Source: Sphingomonas_B tabacisoli (lineage in GTDB: Bacteria; Pseudomonadota; Alphaproteobacteria; Sphingomonadales; Sphingomonadaceae). From it: a stretch of DNA of 64,000 nucleotides. The stretch is from assembly GCF_042678385.1 (NCBI RefSeq), contig NZ_JBHUDY010000001.1:62001-126000 (forward strand). Reading direction: 5' to 3'. A model generated the notes under the pieces. That model saw nothing but the letters and a program-made list of their open reading frames with translations. It did no database searches and was not told the DNA's origin. Each line of letters begins with the position of its first letter. Within the stretch, counting starts at the first letter, position 1. Of the stretch, positions 24,994 through 33,873 are shown one piece after another. The translations under genes were made by a program, and so were the position numbers.

Positions 24994-25764
24994 GTGTCCT
25001 CCCTCATCCTCTCCGCGCTCGCGATGACGCTGATCGTCGGAGTGCGCTATCTGGTGGTGAGCGGGGCGTTTGCGTGGGCGACGCGGGTGGTGCGGCCGGG
25101 GCTTTATGCCGGGCTCGATCCGCAGATCAGGCGGGAGATCGGGTGGTCGCTGGCGTCGGCGGCGATCTACGGCGTGCCGGCGGGGATCGTGGCCTGGGGC
25201 TGGCAGGCGCGGGGGTGGACGCGGATCTACACCCACATCGGGGCCCTGCCGCTCTGGTGGTGGCCGGTTTCGGTGCTGCTCTACCTCTTCGCGCACGACA
25301 CCTGGTTCTACTGGACGCATCGATGGATGCACCGGCCGCGGCCGTTCCGCCTCGCCCACGCGGTGCATCACGCGAGCCGGCCGCCGACGGCCTGGGCGGC
25401 GATGAGCTTTCACCCGATCGAGGCGTTGACCGGCGCGGTGGTCATTCCCGCGCTCGTCTTCCTGATCCCGATCCACACCGCCGCGCTGGCGCTGGTGCTG
25501 GCGATCATGACCTTCATGGGCGTGACCAACCATATGGGGTGGGAGATTTTTCCGCGCGGTCTCGTTCATGGCCGGTTGGGGGATTGGCTCATAACTGCCA
25601 GCCACCATCAGCGGCATCACGATCAATACAGGTGCAATTATGGGCTTTATTTCCGGTTCTGGGACCGGCTGTGCGGGACGGACCGGGGATTGGGCGCGCT
25701 CGATCGTGCTACTGGGCCTGGCGCAGACGCTGCTCGCTTCGGCAGCGCCGCCGGCCGATCTTGA
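24994..25764 (+). CDS. Sterol desaturase/fatty acid hydroxylase family membrane enzyme
   Basis: A 256-residue di-iron membrane hydroxylase. The His boxes are HDTWFYWTHRWMH (from about residue 102), HAVHH and HHQRHH, and at least four hydrophobic segments are present. In this pigment locus it may oxygenate a carotenoid (a 2,2'-hydroxylase role like CrtG is possible), but sterol- or lipid-type substrates are equally compatible with the fold. The start is GTG at 24994. Its last ~40 codons overlap the DUF2141 frame. Confidence 0.8.
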   Translation: MSSLILSALAMTLIVGVRYLVVSGAFAWATRVVRPGLYAGLDPQIRREIGWSLASAAIYGVPAGIVAWGWQARGWTRIYTHIGALPLWWWPVSVLLYLFAHDTWFYWTHRWMHRPRPFRLAHAVHHASRPPTAWAAMSFHPIEALTGAVVIPALVFLIPIHTAALALVLAIMTFMGVTNHMGWEIFPRGLVHGRLGDWLITASHHQRHHDQYRCNYGLYFRFWDRLCGTDRGLGALDRATGPGADAARFGSAAGRS

Positions 25765-26119
25765 CCTAAGCATCTCGGGCCTGCGCTCGGCACGCGGGCT
25801 GGTGCGCATCTGCCTCACCCGCGATCCCGATCACTTCCCCGGCTGCAGCAACGACGCTCAAGCAATCAAGCGTAGCGTGCCGGCGGGCCATACCGCGCTT
25901 CGCTTTGACGATCTGCCGAGCGGCGCCTGGGCGGTGTCGCTATTCCATGACGAAAATCGCAACGGCAAGCTCGACACCGTGCTGGGAATCCCGCGCGAAG
26001 GCTTCGGCTTTTCCCGTAACCCGCCGATCCGGTTCGGGCCGCCGCGCTTTTCGGCGGCGCGATTCTCGCTCACCTCGGGCGAAACCAGCCAGAGCGTGCG
26101 GCTCAAATATCTCCTTTGA
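25640..26119 (+). CDS. DUF2141 domain-containing exported protein
   Basis: Residues ~40-155 form a DUF2141 domain: DLDLSISGLRSARGLVRICL, then FHDENRNGKLDTVLGIPREGFGFSRNP with its Asp/Asn-rich calcium-like loop. A hydrophobic stretch (SIVLLGLAQTLLASAA) suggests export. The ATG at 25640 implies a 125-bp overlap with the hydroxylase; GTG at 25706 would place the signal peptide at the start and cut the overlap to 59 bp, and is about as likely. Function unknown. Confidence 0.72.
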   Translation: MGFISGSGTGCAGRTGDWARSIVLLGLAQTLLASAAPPADLDLSISGLRSARGLVRICLTRDPDHFPGCSNDAQAIKRSVPAGHTALRFDDLPSGAWAVSLFHDENRNGKLDTVLGIPREGFGFSRNPPIRFGPPRFSAARFSLTSGETSQSVRLKYLL

Positions 26120-26176
26120 CGCAACGGAATGGGCTCAGCGACGTTGCGCTTGCGTATCGGATGGGAGTCGAAGCCA

Positions 26177-27010
26177 GTGAAGTTGATCTCAGTTGCCGTC
26201 GCGTCGCTCGCCCTTGCCGCCCCCGCGCTTGCACAACAGGCCGACGATCCGCTCGCCAAGCGCACCATCACGATCGCGGCGGGCGCAGCCTATCTGCCGA
26301 CGTATGTCGGATCGGACGATTACACGGTCGCCCCGGCGATCGGCGCGCGCGGCACTATCGGCGGGTATAATTTCCAGTTCCGCGGCACCCAGGGCGGCAT
26401 CGACCTGATCCGCCAGCCCGACGACCCGCATGCGATCGATCTGCAGCTCGGTCCCGTCGCCGGCTTCAATCTTACTCGTACGCGCGCGATCAAAGACCCG
26501 CAGGTGAAGGCGCTCGGCAAGCTCGACACCGCAATCGAGCTGGGCGGCTATGTCGGGATCGGCAAGACCGGCATCATCACCAGCCCTTACGATACGCTGT
26601 CGGCCAGCGTGTCCTATGTCCATGACGTGAACGGCGCGCACGGCAGCTACCGCATTTCGCCGTCGGTCACATACGCGACCCCGCTCAGCCGCAAGGCCTA
26701 TGTGATGATCTCGGGCTATACCGATTTCATCGGTGCCAAATATGCGGACTATTATTACTCGGTGACGCCCGCCGGCGCGCTCGCGAGCGGCCTGCCTGCC
26801 TATAGTGCGCGCAAGTCGGGTATGCTCGACTATGGAGTGATCAGCCTGGTCAACCTGTCGCTGACCGGCGACCTGACCGGCGGCCTGTCGTTCATCGCGG
26901 GCGGCGGCTATTCGCGTGTGCTCGGCCGCTACGCGCGCTCGCCGATCGTCTCGATCGCCGGCGACCGGAATCAGTGGATTGGAGGGGCCGGACTGGCGTA
27001 TACCTTCTGA
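26177..27010 (+). CDS. MipA/OmpV family outer-membrane protein
   Basis: A ~277-residue beta-barrel protein. The signal peptide (KLISVAVASLALAAPALAQ) is followed by the MipA/OmpV pattern: GAAYLPTYVGSDDYTVAPAIGAR, LQLGPVAGF and a C-terminal AGLAYTF ending in Phe. MipA scaffolds murein enzymes in E. coli, but most homologues are uncharacterised porin-like proteins. GTG at 26177 is chosen over ATG at 26129 because it begins directly at the signal peptide and has GGAG 12 bp upstream. Confidence 0.82.
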   Translation: MKLISVAVASLALAAPALAQQADDPLAKRTITIAAGAAYLPTYVGSDDYTVAPAIGARGTIGGYNFQFRGTQGGIDLIRQPDDPHAIDLQLGPVAGFNLTRTRAIKDPQVKALGKLDTAIELGGYVGIGKTGIITSPYDTLSASVSYVHDVNGAHGSYRISPSVTYATPLSRKAYVMISGYTDFIGAKYADYYYSVTPAGALASGLPAYSARKSGMLDYGVISLVNLSLTGDLTGGLSFIAGGGYSRVLGRYARSPIVSIAGDRNQWIGGAGLAYTF

Positions 27011-27039
27011 TCTACATCAACGGGGGAAGGAGGTGGACC

Positions 27040-27837
27040 ATGCGTACGCGTAACCTTCTTGGCCTGGGCGCAATCGTGTTGCTGACTGCCTGCGGCGGCG
27101 GGTCGACCGCAATGCCACTCACCATCGTGCCGACGCCCACGCCGACACCGACGCCCAGCCCCACGCCGACGCCGGCGCCCACGCCCGGGCCGAAGCCGAC
27201 CCAGCCCACGATCGTTTCCGAATTCTCGTTCGCGAACGATTCGAACGGTTTCCAGGCCGGCTTCGCCGACTATACGCCGGGTCAGGAAGGCGCGGTCGCG
27301 TTCGTCGCCGGCCCCGAGCGACTGCCCAGCCCGCTCGCCAATCTTTCCGGCTATGCGGTTTCCGCCGCCAATCCTTCGGGAGACGTGTTCACCTATATCT
27401 GGAAGCTGGTGACCGGCCTTGCGCCGAACACCTCCTATCAGGTGACGTTCAGCGTCCATTTCGCGACCAACGCCGTGCCGGGCTGCCCCGGCGGGCCGGG
27501 CGAGAATGTCTGGGTCAAGGCCGGCGCGGTGGCGGCCGCCCCGGCGCAGGTTACGCAAAACGGGCGCGTCACGGTCAATTTCGACAAGGGCAATCAAGGC
27601 ACCGGCGGCGCCAACCTGACCGTGCTGGGCAATTTCGCGCAAGGCACGGCTGCGGGCACCTGCGCCGCGCCGCTTTATGCCGAGCGCACGCTCAGCAGCG
27701 GCAGCGTGGTGCCGACAGTGGTCAGCAACGCGAACGGTCAGGCCTGGATCGTGATCGGCCTCGACTCAGGGTTCGCGGGCACGACCAAGATTTACTACCT
27801 CGACGGCGCCGCGACCTTCTCGCCGTCGACAAGCTGA
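27040..27837 (+). CDS. Secreted lipoprotein with Pro-Thr linker
   Basis: A 265-residue lipoprotein. The lipobox is LLTAC-G at the end of a hydrophobic signal (LGLGAIVLLTAC). A Pro/Thr-rich linker (about 30-60, repeats of PTPTP) leads to a beta-sandwich-like domain from ~65. I do not recognise the domain; it resembles carbohydrate- or surface-binding modules. ATG at 27040 follows a strong GGAAGGAGG ribosome-binding site. Confidence 0.8.
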   Translation: MRTRNLLGLGAIVLLTACGGGSTAMPLTIVPTPTPTPTPSPTPTPAPTPGPKPTQPTIVSEFSFANDSNGFQAGFADYTPGQEGAVAFVAGPERLPSPLANLSGYAVSAANPSGDVFTYIWKLVTGLAPNTSYQVTFSVHFATNAVPGCPGGPGENVWVKAGAVAAAPAQVTQNGRVTVNFDKGNQGTGGANLTVLGNFAQGTAAGTCAAPLYAERTLSSGSVVPTVVSNANGQAWIVIGLDSGFAGTTKIYYLDGAATFSPSTS

Positions 27838-27875
27838 GCTTTCGCACGAGCCCAATCGGCGCTACAGCGACTCCA

Positions 27876-27968
27876 TTCCCCGGGGGGACGCTGATCGGCG
27901 TCTGAGAGGCGGCCACGAGGCCACGACCCGCCGAACCTGATCCGGTTGAGACCGGCGGAGGGAGGGAG
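27876..27968 (+). ncRNA. TPP riboswitch (THI element) upstream of thiC
   Basis: The conserved pieces occur in order: GGGG with a CGCTGATCGG-type P2 arm, CTGAGA at 27902-27907 (pyrimidine sensor), a variable P3 hairpin, then GACCCGCCGAACCTGATCCGG and the GGAGGGA close at about 27957-27965. The thiC start codon is 45 bp downstream, as expected for translational control in Alphaproteobacteria. Binding of thiamine pyrophosphate should repress thiC. The 5' and 3' limits are approximate. Confidence 0.92.
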
Positions 27969-28010
27969 GCGTCGCACGCTCTTCGTCCGTCCGTAAATGG
28001 AGAGCGATAC

Positions 28011-29855
<1,845 letters not shown>

Positions 29856-29942
29856 AGTGGCCTATATTTCCTTCGTATTTATCGGACGACCGGCTGGCTG
29901 TGCGGCGGTAAATGGACTGCTCCATTGATGGTGGAGCCGTGA

Positions 29943-30185
29943 ATGCCGACTGTCCTCCGCCTCGCAGGCTATCGCTTCCACTTCTACAGCCACGAGCCGA
30001 ACGAGCCGCCGCACGTCCATGTCGACAAGGGCGGATGTTCGCTGAAGGTGTGGCTGGTGCCGGTCGCGATGGCCAAGAATATCGGCTTCCGCCCGCACGA
30101 GATCAGCGCGATCATCAACATGGTGCGACAGCACCAGCCAAATCTGCTAGAGGCGTGGCATGGCTACTTCGGCTCAGATCGGTGA
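29943..30185 (+). CDS. DUF4160 domain-containing protein
   Basis: An 80-residue protein with the DUF4160 signature: TVLRLAGYRFHFYSHEPNEPPHVHVDKGG, then HEISAIINMVRQHQ. The His-rich EPPHVHV segment may be an active or metal site. DUF4160 genes usually sit beside DUF2442 genes, as here, and the pair is thought to be a toxin-antitoxin-like module without an established mechanism. Its 3' end overlaps the DUF2442 start by 26 bp. Confidence 0.88.
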   Translation: MPTVLRLAGYRFHFYSHEPNEPPHVHVDKGGCSLKVWLVPVAMAKNIGFRPHEISAIINMVRQHQPNLLEAWHGYFGSDR

Positions 30186-30432
30186 CGAACGCGTCGCGGG
30201 CGTCACCTGCGACGACGACAGGCTGGTCGTCGATTTGATGGACGGCCGCACGATCGCCGTGCCGCTCGCCTGGTATCCACGTCTGTTCAACGCCACGGCA
30301 GAGCAGCGGGCCAACTGGGAACTCGCGGGGGGCGGCTATGGTATTCACTGGCCGGACGTCGATGAAGATTTGAGCACCGAAGGCCTGTTGCGCGGCGCCC
30401 CCGCTCCGGGAGTGCAAAGCCGCCGAGCCTGA
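30160..30432 (+). CDS. DUF2442 domain-containing protein
   Basis: A 90-residue DUF2442 protein: VAGVTCDDDRLVVDLMDGRTIAVPLAWYPRLFNA with the downstream GYGIHWPDVDEDLSTEGLL is diagnostic. Partners of DUF4160 with this domain are the candidate antitoxins of the pair. The overlapping start implies translational coupling. Nothing in the sequence shows a DNA-binding motif. Confidence 0.88.
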   Translation: MATSAQIGDERVAGVTCDDDRLVVDLMDGRTIAVPLAWYPRLFNATAEQRANWELAGGGYGIHWPDVDEDLSTEGLLRGAPAPGVQSRRA

Positions 30433-30444
30433 AGGAGGAACGAC

Positions 30445-30699
30445 ATGGCGCACGGAAAACTGCTTCTGGCCTTGAGCATGATCGCCGCCGCGATGCCGGC
30501 CTTGGCCGCCGGCGGGGACGGGCCGCGGCCGGCAGCGGCGCCGGCCGGCACCCCCGACACCCGCTACTGCATGCGCATCTACGCGGTGACCGGCACCCTC
30601 ATCGAACAGACCAAATGCTGGACCCGCGAAGAATGGACGAAGCGCGGCGTCGACGTCGACAAGGATTGGCCGAAGGAAGGCGTGCGCGTCTTGGGGTGA
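30445..30699 (+). CDS. Small exported hypothetical protein
   Basis: An 84-residue protein. A signal peptide (KLLLALSMIAAAMPALAAG) is followed by a Pro/Ala-rich stretch and a short domain with two Cys (YCMRIYAVTGTLIEQTKCW) that could form one disulfide in the periplasm. The spacing of 12 bp from DUF2442 and GGAGG ahead of the ATG support expression. Function unknown. Confidence 0.78.
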   Translation: MAHGKLLLALSMIAAAMPALAAGGDGPRPAAAPAGTPDTRYCMRIYAVTGTLIEQTKCWTREEWTKRGVDVDKDWPKEGVRVLG

Positions 30700-30721
30700 G
30701 GGCTGGGCGGCATGTTGACCT

Positions 30722-30751
30722 GTGACGGGGTCGCTCTACAAAAACCGTCAC
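30722..30751. promoter_or_regulatory. Inverted repeat upstream of the PLD-fold gene (candidate operator)
   Basis: GTGACGG (30722-30728) and CCGTCAC (30745-30751) form a perfect 7-bp inverted repeat with a 16-nt spacer. It lies in the 137-bp gap before the putative nuclease gene, at the switch from GC-rich chromosome to the AT-richer island. It may be an operator, a hairpin or part of the island edge. Confidence 0.35.
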
Positions 30752-30836
30752 GTTTATCGCAGCTGAGGGGGGGCTGAGATGACTGTAACATTTCGCAAGA
30801 GACGTGAACTGTGCTTGCGGCTTGCGCGCAAAGCCG

Positions 30837-31775
30837 ATGCAGAGTGAGATTTTGCCGCAAGGCGGTGGCCTTGGGCTTTCATTGGCGGCGGCTCTCAAGC
30901 CCTGTGTGTTGAGCGAAGCCTTCGACCGTCTCGACGTAGCGGTCGCGTATGCTACTCTTCAAGGAATCCGAGCGCTCGATCGTGTCACGGGCACAATCCC
31001 GGTTACGAGATGGATTTTAGGTCTCGATGATGCGATTACCCAGCCTGCGGCGATTGCCCATCTTCAAAATAGGGCGGGTGCTGAACTCAGGGTAGCTCGA
31101 CTGTCGCCAGTGCGACGATTCCATCCCAAGCTATATCGCTTCTGGTCCTCGACTGCGCCTGAGAGCGCTCTTCTGGTCATAGGCTCTGGGAACATGACTC
31201 AGCGTGGATTACAGGAAAATGCTGAGGCCGCAGTATTACTCCGTGCGGAGGATGCTGCGGACGCCCGAAATATCTTAAGCGCCTTTGAGGAGCTTTGGGC
31301 GATCGGTCATGAACCTTCCGCTCAGGAACTCGCCGATTATGCGATAGTCTATGCAGCGACGGCGGTTGACCGCCGCAATGTTTCCAGTCGTGAAGCGGCC
31401 CCTCCGGAACCTGCGGCACAAGAACGTGTCGAAGACATGATACCAACCGGCAAGACTAGCGAGGCGGTCATCGGCGTGGCAGTGGCGCGGCTGGCTGCCG
31501 CGCAACCGGACGGTATCTGTACTCTAAATCTTGCGAAGAGAATGGTGCCCCGCATGATTGCGCTGACGGCCGATGATTTGGCGCCGTCGAACAGTCAACC
31601 CAACGCTAAATGGGTTCAGCGTTTGAGAAATATCCAGTCTAACTGGGATGGCGGTCCAGCCAGTAACAACCCGATTGCGCGTGGATATCTTGAGCACGTC
31701 GACAGTGGCTATCGTATAACCGCAGCAGGGCGAGCGATGCTCGCCCGGCGTGGCTATTCTGCGGCGATAGTATAG
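30837..31775 (+). CDS. Phospholipase D-fold putative nuclease
   Basis: A 312-residue protein. Its single PLD half-site is His96-x-Lys98 in RFHPKLYRF, and IGSGNM (GSxN, residues 116-119) follows after 17 residues, as in the dimeric Nuc/BfiI-like nucleases. The canonical Asp four residues after Lys is not present. Residues ~200-312 look like a winged-helix or DNA-reading domain (VQRLRNIQSNWDGG; DSGYRITAAGRAMLARRGY). GTG at 30804 is an alternative start. The 3' end overlaps the MT-A70 gene by 22 bp, tail to tail. A restriction endonuclease role is inferred. Confidence 0.7.
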   Translation: MQSEILPQGGGLGLSLAAALKPCVLSEAFDRLDVAVAYATLQGIRALDRVTGTIPVTRWILGLDDAITQPAAIAHLQNRAGAELRVARLSPVRRFHPKLYRFWSSTAPESALLVIGSGNMTQRGLQENAEAAVLLRAEDAADARNILSAFEELWAIGHEPSAQELADYAIVYAATAVDRRNVSSREAAPPEPAAQERVEDMIPTGKTSEAVIGVAVARLAAAQPDGICTLNLAKRMVPRMIALTADDLAPSNSQPNAKWVQRLRNIQSNWDGGPASNNPIARGYLEHVDSGYRITAAGRAMLARRGYSAAIV

Positions 31776-32488
31776 CCGGGAGCGTCGAAACGATCAGTTT
31801 CGTTGCCCCAAGCCTCCCACCCTGGTCGGGTTGCTCTTGCAAACATTTCTAGTCGCCGTGCGCCAGGATACATGCTCTCAATGTGAGCTTGCACTTCAGG
31901 TGGCTTTTGAGAGTGCTCGCGCTTAGGCGCAAGAATAACGTTTGGAACGCCCTCGTTATAGAGCTTAAGAGGGCGACCCTTCGCAACTTTGCTTGCAGCA
32001 ATCACGTATTCGGCAGTGGGTTTGATAATGGACGGTCGTATACCTTGAGCACCTATAGGCTTGCCGTCCTTCCTAGCTTTTACCCACACAAACGCCATGC
32101 CGCGGAAATATAGCTTCCAGCTCTTTATGCATTCCATCGCAACATCGAGGCGCGGTGAGGTTGCCCACAAAAACAGGATACCGTTTTTCGAAAGCAGATC
32201 ATGCATTGGCAAAGCGGCAATCTGCTCGTCTGGGGCTGTCGGATAAAACTTAGCTGCGGCAGTCCACTTGTCCTGCTGGCCGTAATACGACCAGGGCGGA
32301 TCGGCCAAAACAACATCGTAGGGACCGCACGGTAGCCCTTCCCAGCGACTTACTTGTTGCTCGTCGCCAAGCCGAGCTTTCGAGCGAGAAGCTTTGGATT
32401 CTTCTCGTACCGGTCCATCAACTCGCGGATCGCAAAATGGCAGATCGAGGATCGATTGATCACCGGCTGAGCGGTTGGAGCGGTACAT
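31754..32488 (-). CDS. MT-A70 family adenine methyltransferase
   Basis: A 244-residue N6-adenine methyltransferase. Catalytic DPPW is at 63-66 in VVLADPPWSYYG, followed by FYPTAPDEQIAALPM, LFLWATSP, AFVWVKARKDG and the AdoMet-region KPPEVQAHIESMYPGARRLEMFAR. The only ATG before the catalytic domain is at 32488, with GAGGGAG ~10 bp upstream. This makes the first 46 codons overlap the small upstream gene by 139 bp in another frame. Base composition is lower in GC than neighbouring genes. A partner of the facing PLD-fold protein. Confidence 0.87.
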   Translation of the reverse strand: MYRSNRSAGDQSILDLPFCDPRVDGPVREESKASRSKARLGDEQQVSRWEGLPCGPYDVVLADPPWSYYGQQDKWTAAAKFYPTAPDEQIAALPMHDLLSKNGILFLWATSPRLDVAMECIKSWKLYFRGMAFVWVKARKDGKPIGAQGIRPSIIKPTAEYVIAASKVAKGRPLKLYNEGVPNVILAPKREHSQKPPEVQAHIESMYPGARRLEMFARATRPGWEAWGNETDRFDAPGYTIAAE

Positions 32489-32568
32489 GCCTTCAGGGCT
32501 CCCTCTAGGGCTTCTAAGCGGATCTTGGTGTCGATCGAGACTGAGACAGGGACCATATTCCTGGCCAT
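32350..32568 (-). CDS. Small ribbon-helix-helix-like protein
   Basis: A 72-residue protein upstream of and overlapping the MT-A70 gene. A short strand (VPVSVSIDTK) followed by two amphipathic helices (LEALEGALKA; RSSICHFAIRELMDRYEKN) suggests a ribbon-helix-helix DNA-binding fold, as in CopG/Arc-type repressors. ATG at 32568 or 32556 could start it; neither has a clear ribosome-binding site. The 15-bp palindrome next to the start suggests autoregulation. Fold assignment is by pattern only. Confidence 0.6.
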   Translation of the reverse strand: MARNMVPVSVSIDTKIRLEALEGALKACTAPTAQPVINRSSICHFAIRELMDRYEKNPKLLARKLGLATSNK

Positions 32569-32573
32569 GATGA

Positions 32574-32588
32574 GATTCTGACAGAATC
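32574..32588. promoter_or_regulatory. 15-bp palindrome GATTCTGACAGAATC, candidate operator
   Basis: A perfect 7-bp inverted repeat about a single central base, five bases upstream of the RHH-like gene's start codon on the minus strand. A further GATTCT copy on the minus strand (complement at 32593-32598) forms a directly repeated half-site. This is the expected layout for an autoregulator binding at its own promoter. The site also lies 26 bp upstream of the VOC gene on the other strand. Confidence 0.55.
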
Positions 32589-32613
32589 AGAAAGAATCCG
32601 CAAGAAGAGTAAC

Positions 32614-32937
32614 GTGTTTGTCCTCGCCCACATCGCCCTGATCGTCCGCGACTATGACGAGGCGATCGCCTGGTTCACGGGCGTGCTCGGCTTCACGCTG
32701 GTCGAGAACAGCTACCAGCCCGAGCAGGACAAGCGATGGGTGGTCGTCGCGCCGCCGGGAGCGGGGGAGAACGGCGCCTCCATCCTCCTCGCCCGCGCGG
32801 CGACGCCGGAGCAGGAGCGCTTCATGGGAGACCGGGCGGGCCACTTGCCTGTCACCCCGGACTTGATCCCGGGTCCACCTCTTCTTCTCTCAAGGCCCGA
32901 AGCAGGAAAGATGGGTGCCGGATCAAGTCCGGCATGA
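32614..32937 (+). pseudogene. Truncated VOC (glyoxalase-like) gene
   Basis: The first ~78 codons encode a good VOC N-terminal half (AHIALIVRDYDEAIAWFTGVLGF, then WVVVAPPGAGENGASILLARA). At about 32851 the reading frame enters a palindromic repeat and ends at 32937 with 29 unrelated residues. The usual second half (metal ligand in the last beta strand, ~130 residues in total) is absent and is not found further downstream. Probably inactive. Confidence 0.75.
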
Positions 32938-32939
32938 CG
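32851..32939. repeat. Inverted repeat element (ACTTGATCC type)
   Basis: An 89-bp segment bounded by GTCACCCCGGACTTGATCCC (32851-32870) and an imperfect inverse copy around CCGGATCAAGTCCGGCATGAC (32918-32938, centred on GATCAAGTCC at 32921-32930). The arms pair at almost every position. Elements of this kind are dispersed in many Alphaproteobacteria. It replaces the 3' part of the VOC gene. Confidence 0.8.
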
Positions 32940-33047
32940 AAGGGGTGTCGAAACAGCTCCTGCAACCGCTGGGACCTGATCGGGCGCTGAGCCCCGGCGT
33001 TCGCGCTCCCTCTACCGGACGCGCCGGGCGGCTGATACGCTGTCGGC

Positions 33048-33257
33048 ATGGAAGCCGAGCCGCACCCGCTCGCCGCGCCGCAGATCGCCCGCGCCTCGCT
33101 GCGCGTCGGCGATCGCGTCCTGATGGAATCGGAAGTGCGGGTGACGCCGCTCGGCCTGCTCGCGATCGGCGGCCTGGTCGCGGCGATCCTGCTGTCCGTG
33201 CCGCCGATCGTCCGCGCCAAACGCGCGGCAAAGGCCCTGCCGCCGCCGGGTAGCTGA
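33048..33257 (+). CDS. Small single-pass membrane protein, hypothetical
   Basis: A 69-residue protein with one hydrophobic segment (about 35-50, PLGLLAIGGLVAAILLSVPP) and a basic tail (RAKRAAKALPPPGS), so it is likely inner-membrane with a cytoplasmic C-terminus. It is not recognised. It lies 15 bp before the 2H phosphoesterase gene. Confidence 0.55.
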   Translation: MEAEPHPLAAPQIARASLRVGDRVLMESEVRVTPLGLLAIGGLVAAILLSVPPIVRAKRAAKALPPPGS

Positions 33258-33272
33258 GCCGCACCTCGAGCC

Positions 33273-33800
33273 ATGCGAGCCCGCAATCCGTTGTATGTCA
33301 TGGCCAAGCCGCCGCCTGCGGTCGCCGCACAGATCGCTGCCCTGCCGCGCAACGATGCGAAGCGGGGGCCCGAGCTGCTCCACGTCACCCTGGCATTGCT
33401 GTTCGACCTTCACCGTGCGCCGCCGGACTGGCTGCCGACCACGATCGCCGCGCTGGACGCGTTCGACGGCACGGCCTTTCCGCTCGCCTTCGACCGGATC
33501 GAGAACCGCAAGGCCGTCACGCTCAGGACGCGCGATCCGTTGCCCGAAGCGCGTGCGTTCCAGGCGGCGTTGATCCGCCACCTCGTCTCCGCCCGTGCGC
33601 CGCTGATGCTCGGCACCACGCCCGAGCCGCATCTGACGATCAACTATGGCGGCGATCGCCTGCGCGCGGAGAAGATCGCGCCGATCGGATGGACCGTGGA
33701 GGAAATCCTGCTGGTCGAAAGCGTCGTCGGCCAGACCCGACACGTCGAGCACGGCTGCTGGAAGCTGCGCCCGACGGTGACTTCGCCGCTCCCGATTTGA
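33273..33800 (+). CDS. 2'-5' RNA ligase/2H phosphoesterase family protein
   Basis: A 175-residue 2H phosphoesterase. The two catalytic H-x-T motifs are HVT in ELLHVTLALLF (about residue 37) and HLT in EPHLTINYGG (about 120). ThpR-type enzymes open 2',3'-cyclic phosphates or join RNA ends; the true substrate is unknown. Length is normal for the family. Confidence 0.85.
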   Translation: MRARNPLYVMAKPPPAVAAQIAALPRNDAKRGPELLHVTLALLFDLHRAPPDWLPTTIAALDAFDGTAFPLAFDRIENRKAVTLRTRDPLPEARAFQAALIRHLVSARAPLMLGTTPEPHLTINYGGDRLRAEKIAPIGWTVEEILLVESVVGQTRHVEHGCWKLRPTVTSPLPI

Positions 33801-33873
33801 TCCAGACTCCCCGCCCCCTTGCGCAAGCCTCAGAAAAGCCTGACAAGTCGGCCCGCAACGGGGGGACTGTCGC

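Noticed and set aside
27040..27240. Pro-Thr repeat of the lipoprotein as a DNA tandem repeat of interest
   Set aside because: The short ccgacg-type repetition encodes a usual linker between lipid anchor and domain.
30779..30836. Upstream ATG at 30779 as start of the PLD-fold gene
   Set aside because: It is out of frame with the nuclease reading frame.
32350..32568. RHH-like frame and MT-A70 frame as one frameshifted gene
   Set aside because: Each has its own plausible start and stop, and the MT-A70 start has a ribosome-binding site; two overlapping genes explain the data better.
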